NCBI GenBank assembly: GCA_034680345.1
Contig: JAXISZ010000001.1
Location: 62,001-126,000, forward strand
Source: SXZD01 sp034680345
GTDB taxonomy: Bacteria > Pseudomonadota > Gammaproteobacteria > Burkholderiales > Burkholderiaceae_B
Direction: 5' to 3'
DNA: 64,000 bases
Position numbers and translations under genes: made by a program. Of this stretch, positions 44,722-53,915 are shown piece by piece. The notes under the pieces are model-generated. The model searched no databases. It had not been told where the DNA came from and saw only the letters and a program-made list of their open reading frames with translations. The first letter of the stretch is position 1. The number at the start of each line of letters is the position of its first letter.

Positions 44722-47700
44722 ATGAGCCTACGCCAAAAGTTCAGAAAAATGCCCACCGTATTTAAAACTGCACTGCGTAGTCTGTGCTTGGCCGCTGCCT
44801 TGGGCACTTTAACATTGAGTTGGCCCACTCAATATGCCGATGCCAATAGCAACAATGCAAAGCTGGAAAATCGTTCCTATACGATGAGCCCACCCTCACC
44901 TAAATCGCAAACCCCTGAAATGGCCAAGGCCAAGTCTGAGGGTTGCATGACATGCCATACAGAAACAGATCGTCACACCATGCACAGCAACCCAGGTGTT
45001 ATTTTAGGTTGTGTTGACTGCCACGGTGGCGACGCCACAACGCGTTGGCATGGCCAATACACCCTAGCCAACGCCAACGCGCATGACACTTCAGACCCCG
45101 CTTACCGTAAAACCATGGAGAAAGCCCACATACTGCCACGCGACGTAGGCATGTGGGGGCGTTCTCGCAATCCACAAATTTCTTACGCCCGATTAAACAA
45201 AGAACATCCAGCCTTTATTCGTTTTATGAACCCTGGGGACTTGCGGGTAGCGCGCGAAGCCTGTGGTGCCTGCCATTTACCGATTATACAAGCGCAAGAA
45301 CGCAGCCTAATGTCCACTTCGGCTATGCTCTGGGGAGGCGCATCCTACAACAACGGCATTTTGCCCTTTAAACGTTACATACTGGGTGAAAGTTACACTT
45401 TTGAAAGTCAAGCCGGTTTAATGAAAAACCCAGTAGATGTAAACAATGATTTAATCAAGTTCAAAGGCGTATTACCACAACTGTACCCACTACCCGCATG
45501 GGAAACCATTCCCCCTGGCGATATTTTTCGTGTATTTGAACGCGGGGGTCGGGTAATCAATTCTACTTTTCCTGAAACGGGACTGCCCAACATCACTGGA
45601 CAATTGCAACGCCTAGACGAACCAGGTCGCCCAGACATTAAACAATCTAACCGTGGCCCAGGCACTGGTCAGCGTATTGCTGTGCCAGTGATCAACATCA
45701 CCAAAACTCGACTAAACGACCCACATTTATGGTTTTTAGGTACCAATGAAAACCCAGGGGACTTCCGTTCTTCAGGCTGCACGGCCTGCCACACCATTTA
45801 CGGAAACGATCGCACCCCCGCGCATTCAGGGTTGTACGCTAAGTTTGGCCACTCAGGTACAACCTATACCAAAGACCCCACCATTGCCAAAGGTGAACCT
45901 GGACACCCCATTAAACATGAATTTACCCGCGCAATTCCCTCTTCACAATGCATGGTGTGCCACATGCACCAACCCAATGTGTTTGTAAACAGCTTTTATG
46001 GTTATACCATGTGGGACTATGAATCTGACGCTCCGTTCATGTGGCCAGAAAAACAAAAATACCCCACCGATTCTGAAGCTCGCCGTATTCTTGACCGCAA
46101 CCCCGAAGAAGCTGCTATCCGTGGAAAATGGAGTGATCCTGACTTTTTAAAACAAGTTTCTGAGATGAACCCAAAACTGAAAGACACCCAATTTGCCGAT
46201 TATCACGGCCATGGTTGGAACTTTCGCGCTATTTTTAAACGCAATCGCAAAGGCGCCTTGTTAGATGCCAAAGGCAAAGAAGTTTCTGACGACGATCCCG
46301 AAAAATTTAAAAAAGCTGTACATTTGTCTTCTATACACCTTGATTTAGGCATGCACTGCGTCGATTGCCATTTCTCCCAAGACATGCACGGCAATGGTCA
46401 TATTTATGGCGAAGTAGCCGCTGCCATAGAAATTGATTGTGCCGACTGCCACGGTACGGTTGATCAATACCCAACACTGTTTACCAGCGGGCCAGCTGCC
46501 CAACCTGGCGGACGCGATTTATCGCTTATGCGGGTACAAGATGGTCGTAAACGGTTTGAATGGCGTGACGGCAAACTTTACCAACGCAGTTCACTGAACC
46601 CCAGCCTTGAATGGGAAATGTCTTTAACCAAAGATAGCGTTACACCTGGACACGCCAGCTACAACGCCAAAGCAGCTCGCGCCAAACTGATGGCTGCTGG
46701 CGAGGCGGGTCGCCAGGGCCAATGGGGCCCAGGAGTTTCTGAACTGGCTCACGACAACACAAAAATGACCTGTTTTACCTGTCACTTATCTTGGACCACC
46801 AGCTGCGCAGGCTGCCATTTACCCATTCAGGCCAACTGGAAAACTGAACGCCACCACTATGAAGGCGGCGAAACCCGTAACTACGCCACTTACAACCCTC
46901 AAGTAGCACGCGATGAAATGTTCCAATTAGGACGACATGGCCCTGTCAAAGGCGATCGCATCTCTCCCATTCGCTCAAGCTCTGCTTTAATTTTATCTTC
47001 AACCAATAGCAACCGCGAACGCATTTATGTGCAACAACCGCCCATAGCAGCCAGTGGTTTTTCATCTCAAGCCTTTGCTCCGCACTACCCACATACCGAA
47101 CGCAAAGAAGAAACCAAAACCTGTAGTGACTGCCACGTCTCAGAAAAAGACGATAACAACGCCATCATGGCACAGTTATTACTACAAGGTACCAATTTTG
47201 TAAACTTTGTAGGCTTCCATGCTTTTGTAGGCTCAACTGAACACGTGCAAGCCATTGAAGTCACAGAATGGGACGAACCACAAGCTGTGATCGGCAGTTA
47301 CTTGCACCGTTACGCTTACCCCGATTGGTTTGCTGATCACCAAAAACGGGGGCAAGAGCTAAAAAACCCCAAATTCCCGATGCTACACGACCATAGCACC
47401 CAAGGCGCGGCCAACTGTATACAAATGCGTGGCGAATATTTGTATGTGGCAGAAGGACGTGGTGGTTTCCGCGTGTACGATATCGCTAACGTAGGTAACA
47501 AAGGCGTTTCACAACGCATTGTTACAGCGCCATTTTCGCCACTGGGCCACAATGCGCATATTTCCAGTAAAAACGCCACCTGCATGGCTTTGCCCACCAA
47601 CCAACCCATAGCGCCTGAACGCAACCAAGGCGACTTAATGCGCGTCACCAATCAAGAACAGCCCTTCCACCCTATATACAACTATGCGTTGATTGTTGAC

Positions 47701-48600
47701 AGTGAGGAAGGCTTGATTCTTACCAACATCAATACATTTGCAGACGGTGAGCCTCGCAATAATTTTCTCAAACGCGCCTTAACTTGGAACCCCAACGAAA
47801 TCTTAAAAGGAGCAAAACACATTACTTTAGGCGGACATTATGCCTACGTCACCACGCCTAAGGGCGTGGTATTCATTGATCTTGATGATCCGCTACAACC
47901 CAAAGTGATCACCACTGTTGAACTCACAGACGCACGGGCCACCGCCCTACAGTTTCGCTATTTATTTGTTACAGATGGCAACGGTTTGCGCGTTATTGAC
48001 GTCACTTTGCCCAAACAACCGCGACTGACGGCAGCACAAATCCCAATAGCGGACGCACAAAAACTCTACTTGGCTAGAACCATGGCCTATATTGCAGCAG
48101 GTAAAGAAGGATTGGTGATTGTTGACATTGAACGGCCACAAGCGCCATTTGTATACATGCGCTACAACGCGGAAGGACGCCTAAACGATACCCGCGATGT
48201 TATTGTTGGTACCACCAACGCTTCGTTATTTGCCTACGTGGCCGATGGTAAAAATGGCCTACGGGTCTTACAACTCACATCACCAGAGATACAACCAAAA
48301 TTTTATGGCTTCTCCCCCGACCCTAAACCGCAATTAATTGCTTGGCGGCAAACACCTTCGCCCGCACTGGCCTTGTCAAAAGGCTTGGACCGTGACCGTG
48401 GCGTAGACGAAACTGGAGGACAAATTGCTGTTTTTGGTCGGATTGGCTCACGCCCTTTCACACGCGATGAAATGGAAAAATTATATCTACGCAAAGATGG
48501 CACCGTTTGGACCGTTTCTGATGAAGTACGCCAAATTAATTTTGTACCCAATAAACCCATAGGCTCAATTGTGCAACGCAACTCGGGGCAAAAACCATGA
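44722..48600 (+). CDS. Decahaem cytochrome c with C-terminal LVIVD-type repeat (beta-propeller) region
   Basis: A 1292-residue exported protein. A signal peptide (about 1-41, ending near YADA) is followed by ten CXXCH sites between residues ~76 and ~800: CMTCH, CVDCH, CGACH, CTACH, CMVCH, CVDCH, CADCH, CFTCH, CAGCH and CSDCH. From about 890 to 1230 come LVIVD-like repeats (GFRVYDIANVG, GVVFIDLDDPLQP, GLRVIDVTLPKQP, GLVIVDIERPQAP, GLRVLQLTSPE), which form beta-propellers in other surface proteins. The protein is likely the outermost, substrate-facing cytochrome, with the propeller as docking or binding surface. It overlaps the next gene by 4 bases. Confidence 0.87.
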   Translation: MSLRQKFRKMPTVFKTALRSLCLAAALGTLTLSWPTQYADANSNNAKLENRSYTMSPPSPKSQTPEMAKAKSEGCMTCHTETDRHTMHSNPGVILGCVDCHGGDATTRWHGQYTLANANAHDTSDPAYRKTMEKAHILPRDVGMWGRSRNPQISYARLNKEHPAFIRFMNPGDLRVAREACGACHLPIIQAQERSLMSTSAMLWGGASYNNGILPFKRYILGESYTFESQAGLMKNPVDVNNDLIKFKGVLPQLYPLPAWETIPPGDIFRVFERGGRVINSTFPETGLPNITGQLQRLDEPGRPDIKQSNRGPGTGQRIAVPVINITKTRLNDPHLWFLGTNENPGDFRSSGCTACHTIYGNDRTPAHSGLYAKFGHSGTTYTKDPTIAKGEPGHPIKHEFTRAIPSSQCMVCHMHQPNVFVNSFYGYTMWDYESDAPFMWPEKQKYPTDSEARRILDRNPEEAAIRGKWSDPDFLKQVSEMNPKLKDTQFADYHGHGWNFRAIFKRNRKGALLDAKGKEVSDDDPEKFKKAVHLSSIHLDLGMHCVDCHFSQDMHGNGHIYGEVAAAIEIDCADCHGTVDQYPTLFTSGPAAQPGGRDLSLMRVQDGRKRFEWRDGKLYQRSSLNPSLEWEMSLTKDSVTPGHASYNAKAARAKLMAAGEAGRQGQWGPGVSELAHDNTKMTCFTCHLSWTTSCAGCHLPIQANWKTERHHYEGGETRNYATYNPQVARDEMFQLGRHGPVKGDRISPIRSSSALILSSTNSNRERIYVQQPPIAASGFSSQAFAPHYPHTERKEETKTCSDCHVSEKDDNNAIMAQLLLQGTNFVNFVGFHAFVGSTEHVQAIEVTEWDEPQAVIGSYLHRYAYPDWFADHQKRGQELKNPKFPMLHDHSTQGAANCIQMRGEYLYVAEGRGGFRVYDIANVGNKGVSQRIVTAPFSPLGHNAHISSKNATCMALPTNQPIAPERNQGDLMRVTNQEQPFHPIYNYALIVDSEEGLILTNINTFADGEPRNNFLKRALTWNPNEILKGAKHITLGGHYAYVTTPKGVVFIDLDDPLQPKVITTVELTDARATALQFRYLFVTDGNGLRVIDVTLPKQPRLTAAQIPIADAQKLYLARTMAYIAAGKEGLVIVDIERPQAPFVYMRYNAEGRLNDTRDVIVGTTNASLFAYVADGKNGLRVLQLTSPEIQPKFYGFSPDPKPQLIAWRQTPSPALALSKGLDRDRGVDETGGQIAVFGRIGSRPFTRDEMEKLYLRKDGTVWTVSDEVRQINFVPNKPIGSIVQRNSGQKP

Positions 48601-49955
48601 TCAAACGCAATGCCATTTTTTGTCACTTTAGCCATAGCCTACTGCTTAACGCAGTTTTTAATTTGCTTTTAATCAGTTCAGTGATTGCACAACCCCAAGC
48701 ACAATTGCCCAATCAAAGCCAGGAAAAAAGCTTGGGGACAGTTAATTGCACCACAAGCAGTTGTCACGGTTCTATCACACCGTGGCAAGGTGGCCACGTA
48801 CTACAAAACGAATACACCACCTGGAGCCGCTTAGACCCGCACGCCCGGGCTTACCAAACCTTACTGAGCGCACAATCAAAAAAAATCGCACAAAAATTAG
48901 GTTTAAAACAAGGTGCACACAACGCTAAAATATGCCTCGATTGCCACGCACACAACGTGCCAATCAAACAACGGGGCGAACGGTTTGACATCACCGATGG
49001 TGTGAGTTGCGAAGCTTGCCATGGGCCAGCGCAGCCATGGATTCAATCCCATACTATTGAAAATAACTCACACACCGACAATCTGAACAAAGGGCTTTAT
49101 CCCACCGCCAATCCCAGTGCACAAGCACGCTTGTGCTTATCATGCCACCAAGGGTCGGAATCCAAACCCATGACCCACCGTATCATGGGGGCAGGGCATC
49201 CACGAATTGCCATTGAAATAGACACTTTTAGTGGCATTTTACCGGCTCATTGGCGCATTGATAACGATTACCACCAGCGCAAAGGCACGCCAGACACCAT
49301 TAAACTTTGGGCCCTTGGCCAAGGTATCGCAGTAGAAGAGCTACTAATTCATTTGATGGATCCTAAACGCGGGCGCGATGGTTTATTTCCTGAATTGGTG
49401 TTGTTTGATTGCCATGCCTGCCACCACTCCATGAGTAAAGAACAATATTCAACCCGCAGCGGTGTAGGACCTGGCAGCATTCGCTTGAATGACAGCAATT
49501 TACTGATGATGCGAGCCTTGGTTAAAGTCACTGACCCCAAAGGTGCGCAGGCCTTTCATGCAAAAATACGTGCGTTGCAACTGGCAATATCGGACGGCCA
49601 AGGCGATGCCATGACACAAGCCAAGCTCTTATTGGAAGCCGTCCAACAATACAACCAACGTTTTGAACAAGGCCATTTCAGTAACCAAGACCTACAAGGG
49701 GTATTAAAAGCCGTGGTTGATGAAGCAGCGCAAGGCTTATACTCCGACTATGCAGGTGCAGAACAAGCTTATATGGCCATTACCAGCCTAGCCACGGGTT
49801 TGAGTAAACGTGGGGCTTTGGTCAACGCCAAAGAAGTAAATCACCACTTAGCATTGCTACGCAAATTACTGGCTAATGATGACAAATACCATGCCGATGC
49901 ATTTCAAAAACAATTGAGTCTTCTTCGCAATGCTGCTTTTGTACAGGGGAAATAA
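48597..49955 (+). CDS. Pentahaem cytochrome c (c554-like), probably periplasmic
   Basis: A 452-residue exported protein. Signal peptide about 1-31 (NLLLISSVIAQPQA). Haem sites: an unusual CX4CH (CTTSSCH, about residue 51) and four CXXCH (CLDCH ~113, CEACH ~138, CLSCH ~180, CHACH ~272). The GHPRIAIEIDTF segment supplies a likely distal His, as in cytochrome c554-type multihaem proteins. The C-terminal ~170 residues are haem-free and helical. CX4CH sites do carry haem in some cytochromes c3, so five haems are expected. Possibly a shuttle between the membrane-anchored decahaem protein and the outer-membrane partners. The oxidoreductase gene starts 2 bases later. Confidence 0.83.
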   Translation: MIKRNAIFCHFSHSLLLNAVFNLLLISSVIAQPQAQLPNQSQEKSLGTVNCTTSSCHGSITPWQGGHVLQNEYTTWSRLDPHARAYQTLLSAQSKKIAQKLGLKQGAHNAKICLDCHAHNVPIKQRGERFDITDGVSCEACHGPAQPWIQSHTIENNSHTDNLNKGLYPTANPSAQARLCLSCHQGSESKPMTHRIMGAGHPRIAIEIDTFSGILPAHWRIDNDYHQRKGTPDTIKLWALGQGIAVEELLIHLMDPKRGRDGLFPELVLFDCHACHHSMSKEQYSTRSGVGPGSIRLNDSNLLMMRALVKVTDPKGAQAFHAKIRALQLAISDGQGDAMTQAKLLLEAVQQYNQRFEQGHFSNQDLQGVLKAVVDEAAQGLYSDYAGAEQAYMAITSLATGLSKRGALVNAKEVNHHLALLRKLLANDDKYHADAFQKQLSLLRNAAFVQGK

Positions 49956-49957
49956 CC

Positions 49958-52447
49958 ATGGATACCAACACCATTAAACCATCCCAATCTAACTCAATAA
50001 CTAAGCCACAACACATTTTGGCTCACATACCAGCTCAGTATGATATTGTGATTGTTGGGTCAGGGCCAGGAGGATTATCGGCTGCAGCACGGTGCGCTGA
50101 ACTCAAAGTTAAGCATATTTTATTGGAAGCAGAACAACACGCCAGCGACACCATTTTCAAGTACCAAAAAGGCAAACACGTGATGGCCGAACCCAATATT
50201 CTTCCCTTACGTAGCTGCCTAGATTTTAAAGCGGATAAACGTGAAGCTATTTTGAGCACCTGGAATCAACAACTCAGTGACCTAGCTGTGAATATTTCCT
50301 ATGGGAAAAAGGTCAAAAGCATAAAAAAAGACCCCAATACCAGTGCATTTACCATCAGCTGTGAAAATGGCAGCACCATAACCAGCCGCTCAGTAATTCT
50401 AGGCATAGGCTTACAAGGGAATGTCCGTAAACTTGGCGTAGAGGGTGAAAACTTAGCTCACGTGCAGTACACTTTGGCTGACCCCGATGAATTTAAGGGC
50501 GAGACCATTGTCGTGGTGGGCGCAGGCGACGCCGGTATTGAAAATGCACTAGGCTTGGCTGACAGTGGCAACAAAGTCTACTTATTCAATCGCGGCGACG
50601 AATTCCCTGGCGTCAAAGATGGCAATGTTGCTTTAATAACCGAGGCAGATAAAAATGGGGCTGTAAAAATCATGTACCGCACCAGCGTTGTTAAGGTAGA
50701 ACAAAACATTGAACAAAGCCCAAGCGGGGTACAGCTCAAATTACACTACAACGGCCCCAATGGCCCTGGTATCCTTGAATGCCACCGTATGATCTGCCGC
50801 TTAGGCGCCATAGCGCCACGCAAATTAGTGGAAAGTTTTGGCGTTGAATTTCCCAACGCCTCACCAATGGCAATACCCATTTTATCTGAAACCTATGAAT
50901 CTAATGTTCAAGGACTTTATATTGTAGGGGCCTTGGGTGGCTACCCCTTAATTAAGCAAGCGATGAACCAGGGTAACGATGTGGTTGACACTTTAATGGG
51001 CTTACCCGTTGTACCAGTAGATGAAGCGCTACTGCTAGAAAAAATAAAAGTATGTAACCCCGAAGGCCGTGTCAGCGAAATGCTAGCAACAATTGGGCGC
51101 AATGTGCCATTATTTGCTAGCATGAGTAAACTGCAATTGCGTGAACTATTGCTTGACTCTAGTTTATTAAATTTACAACCTGGCGATCTTGTTTTTAAAA
51201 AGAACGACTACACCACCACATTTTTTTCTATTGTGACAGGTGCTGTAGAAATTGATATCGAGGGCACAGACGGACAAATCTCGCCAATCACCTTAAGCCA
51301 AGGGCAGTATTTTGGGGAAATGGGTTTAATCTCTGGACGACGTCGCACCGCCACAGTGCGAGCCAAGCACCCTTGTATTCTGCTAGAAACCCCACGCAAA
51401 GCCATGCTAAAACTGATGGCCTCAGTTGAAGCAGTGAATCAAAACATCGACCAAGCTTTCATTCGACGAGCCATTTCTACCTATTTGGCCCCACAACTGT
51501 CCTATGAAGCTGTCACAGAACTGATCACCGGAGGAGTTGAAACCCGAAAGTACAACGCCCGCCAAGTGCTTTTTCAGGAAGGGGATACAGCTGACGAATT
51601 GTATTTAATTCGCAAAGGCTCAGTGACCATCTCAACCAAACAAAACGACAAAGAAATAATTTTATCCTACGTTACTGCGGGCAATTATATTGGTGAAATG
51701 GCGCTTTTAAACGATGCCCCCCGCTCAGCAACTGTCACTGCCACTGTGTTAACCGAAGTATTGGTTTTAAATGCCAATACATTTAAAACGGTACTATCGA
51801 AAAACCCACAATGGCAAGCAGCCATGCAAGCGCAAGTGGTTAAACGGGTGAGCAAAAATGTTGTACGCGAAGAAAGTGGCACCAATGACACCAGACTAAT
51901 TCAATTTTTAATGAAACAAGGCTTGGGGGAGGCTACCGACGTACTGATGATTGACGAAGCGCTGTGCATACACTGCAACAACTGCGAAACCGCCTGCGCC
52001 GAAACCCACCACAGCACCTCACGCCTAGACCGCGCAGCTGGCTTTACTTTCGAGACCATACACATTCCCACCAGCTGCCGCCATTGCGAAAACCCCCACT
52101 GTATGAAAGACTGCCCACCTGATGCTATCCGACGCAATGAAGCAGGTGAAGTCATGATCAGCGACGCATGCATAGGTTGCGGCAACTGCGAACGCAACTG
52201 CCCCTATGGCGTTATTCAACTGCAAGTGCAAAAACCACCCAAACCAGGCGGATTATGGTCTTGGTTATTATTTGGGTTAGGTGCTGCCCCGGGTCAACGT
52301 GCACCCGAATACGACCCTGAAGCCACTAAAAAAGCAGTAAAATGCGATTTGTGCCATGGCATTGATGGTGGGCCCCGTTGCGTTAACGCCTGCCCAACAG
52401 GTGCGGCCATTCGCGTCTCACCAGAAAAAGTGATTGCAACTGGATAA
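49958..52447 (+). CDS. FAD/NAD(P) oxidoreductase fused to two cyclic-nucleotide-binding domains and a 4x[4Fe-4S] ferredoxin module
   Basis: An 829-residue cytosolic protein without signal peptide. Domains in order: a pyridine-nucleotide-disulfide-oxidoreductase-like flavoprotein (~28-345) with FAD motif GSGPGG (34-39) and NAD(P) motif GAGDAG (~187-192) but no redox CxxC; cNMP-binding domain 1 (~386-505, FGEMGLISGRRRTATV); domain 2 (~516-635, IGEMALLNDAPRSATV, a full phosphate-binding cassette); and a ferredoxin-like region (~662-820) with cysteine groups CIHCNNCETAC, CRHCENPHCMKDC, CIGCGNCERNC and CDLCHGIDGGPRCVNAC, enough for four clusters. It probably links NAD(P)H to the membrane cytochromes under cyclic-nucleotide control; direction of flow is unknown. 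Last gene of the cluster. Confidence 0.87.
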   Translation: MDTNTIKPSQSNSITKPQHILAHIPAQYDIVIVGSGPGGLSAAARCAELKVKHILLEAEQHASDTIFKYQKGKHVMAEPNILPLRSCLDFKADKREAILSTWNQQLSDLAVNISYGKKVKSIKKDPNTSAFTISCENGSTITSRSVILGIGLQGNVRKLGVEGENLAHVQYTLADPDEFKGETIVVVGAGDAGIENALGLADSGNKVYLFNRGDEFPGVKDGNVALITEADKNGAVKIMYRTSVVKVEQNIEQSPSGVQLKLHYNGPNGPGILECHRMICRLGAIAPRKLVESFGVEFPNASPMAIPILSETYESNVQGLYIVGALGGYPLIKQAMNQGNDVVDTLMGLPVVPVDEALLLEKIKVCNPEGRVSEMLATIGRNVPLFASMSKLQLRELLLDSSLLNLQPGDLVFKKNDYTTTFFSIVTGAVEIDIEGTDGQISPITLSQGQYFGEMGLISGRRRTATVRAKHPCILLETPRKAMLKLMASVEAVNQNIDQAFIRRAISTYLAPQLSYEAVTELITGGVETRKYNARQVLFQEGDTADELYLIRKGSVTISTKQNDKEIILSYVTAGNYIGEMALLNDAPRSATVTATVLTEVLVLNANTFKTVLSKNPQWQAAMQAQVVKRVSKNVVREESGTNDTRLIQFLMKQGLGEATDVLMIDEALCIHCNNCETACAETHHSTSRLDRAAGFTFETIHIPTSCRHCENPHCMKDCPPDAIRRNEAGEVMISDACIGCGNCERNCPYGVIQLQVQKPPKPGGLWSWLLFGLGAAPGQRAPEYDPEATKKAVKCDLCHGIDGGPRCVNACPTGAAIRVSPEKVIATG

Positions 52448-52571
52448 TGCACTAACCCATAATATTTTGACGCATTGCTAAAACGTTAATTATTTTAGAA
52501 CATCTTTTTTACCTTTTTTATTTTTTTACACGCCTTGCACACTGCTTTCAGAGGCAAATTTCAGGCGCACT

Positions 52572-53903
52572 ATGTTCAAATTATCATTTACAAATTTAAT
52601 TAAAATAAATTGTATTCGAACCACATTGATTGCTACATTTGCCTCTTTGAAGTCCCTTTTATTGGTCATTTTTTGTGTTTTTTTAATCTCAGCACCACAC
52701 GCTTACGCTGAAGCCATAAAACTAGAAACAGTTCTTCAACAAGCCACTAAGTTCAACTCAACACTCATTGAGATAGACCTAAACCAAAAAGCAAGCCAAG
52801 TCTTTATTGATCAAAGTAATGTATCGCCGAATCCGCAATTGTCTTTTTTTATAATCCCCACCGACAAAAAAAATCCTTATTTTCGACAAACAGACAGGCA
52901 AGTAAGAATTGATCAATTAATTGAACGTGGTCAAAAACGAGAATTAAGAACAGAAATTGCCACTGCGCTAAACCAATCAATACAAATAAATAACCAGGCC
53001 GTCACGCGACAGGTATTGACTGAGGCCACTGGCCTATGGATTGAATTAAAACGAGCACAAGCCAAGTTAGAATTGGCTAAACAACAAATAGCAGACGCTC
53101 AAAAACTAGCACAATCTGCTCAAGTTCGCCTCAAAAGTGGTGATATTTCCAAACTTGAGTATGAGCGCATTCGCATTGATACCCACCGAACCGAAGATGA
53201 AGCCAAACAAACAGAACTCAATCTAAAACAGGCACAATTGGCTCTGGCAATACATATTGGTGCGCAACCCACTGTTGCCGCCAAATGGTGGGTGCAAGAG
53301 GCCTGGGAAAACTTAAGCCCAACAATCAATATACAGGCACTCAACGAATTATCCAACACCGATGCGCTGTCGAATTTACCTGAAATCAAAGCAGCCAAGC
53401 AAGGCATTGACTTGGCAGAAAAAAAATTGTACTTGGCACGCTCACAAAGAAATAGAGACCTAACCATTAGCGCCCAACTAGAAAACCAACCCAACCAAGG
53501 GGGTAGTGTTGTTGGGCTTGGAGTTTCAATACCACTGCTAATTGGCAACAACTACCGTGGCGATATTTTGCGTGCCGAGGTTGAAATCCAACAAGCACAT
53601 GCCCAATGGATGGCCCTTTTAAAGCAATTACAAAGCCAAACTGCGCAGCTAATTTTAAAGCATGCACAACTTCAAGAACGCTCAACCATCATTGTCACCG
53701 ACCTCCTCGCCTCCGCGCAAAAATCAGCACAAAAAGTCACACTAGCTTACCAAACAGGCATTGCATCGCTAACCGACCTACTAGACGCAAAACGCCAAGC
53801 CTACCAAGCGCAGTCTGAAGCCATCGATGTTCAAGCCGATTTAGCAATCACTCGCTTTACACTCGAAAAACTGTTGACCCAAGCGGGGCTTTCAACCGAA
53901 TGA
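52572..53903 (+). CDS. TolC-type outer-membrane channel of a heavy-metal efflux system (CzcC-like)
   Basis: A 443-residue outer-membrane efflux protein. Signal peptide up to about residue 47 (FLISAPHAYAEA), then two OEP repeats of long Ala/Gln/Leu helices; LKSGDISKLEYERIRID in the first half and YQTGIASLTDLLDAKRQAYQ in the second are the usual structural-repeat equivalents. Pairs with the adaptor and pump genes that follow (12-base gap). It begins 124 bases after the oxidoreductase gene, with no obvious terminator between them. Confidence 0.88.
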   Translation: MFKLSFTNLIKINCIRTTLIATFASLKSLLLVIFCVFLISAPHAYAEAIKLETVLQQATKFNSTLIEIDLNQKASQVFIDQSNVSPNPQLSFFIIPTDKKNPYFRQTDRQVRIDQLIERGQKRELRTEIATALNQSIQINNQAVTRQVLTEATGLWIELKRAQAKLELAKQQIADAQKLAQSAQVRLKSGDISKLEYERIRIDTHRTEDEAKQTELNLKQAQLALAIHIGAQPTVAAKWWVQEAWENLSPTINIQALNELSNTDALSNLPEIKAAKQGIDLAEKKLYLARSQRNRDLTISAQLENQPNQGGSVVGLGVSIPLLIGNNYRGDILRAEVEIQQAHAQWMALLKQLQSQTAQLILKHAQLQERSTIIVTDLLASAQKSAQKVTLAYQTGIASLTDLLDAKRQAYQAQSEAIDVQADLAITRFTLEKLLTQAGLSTE

Positions 53904-53915
53904 ATAAGTTTAACC

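Noticed and set aside
52340..52360. CDLCH in the FAD/cNMP/ferredoxin protein as a c-type haem site
   Set aside because: The protein has no signal peptide and the cysteines belong to the last of four iron-sulfur motifs, so haem attachment is not expected there.
53120..53551. 143-codon frame antisense to the TolC-like gene
   Set aside because: Shadow frame; the plus-strand outer-membrane channel is complete and typical.
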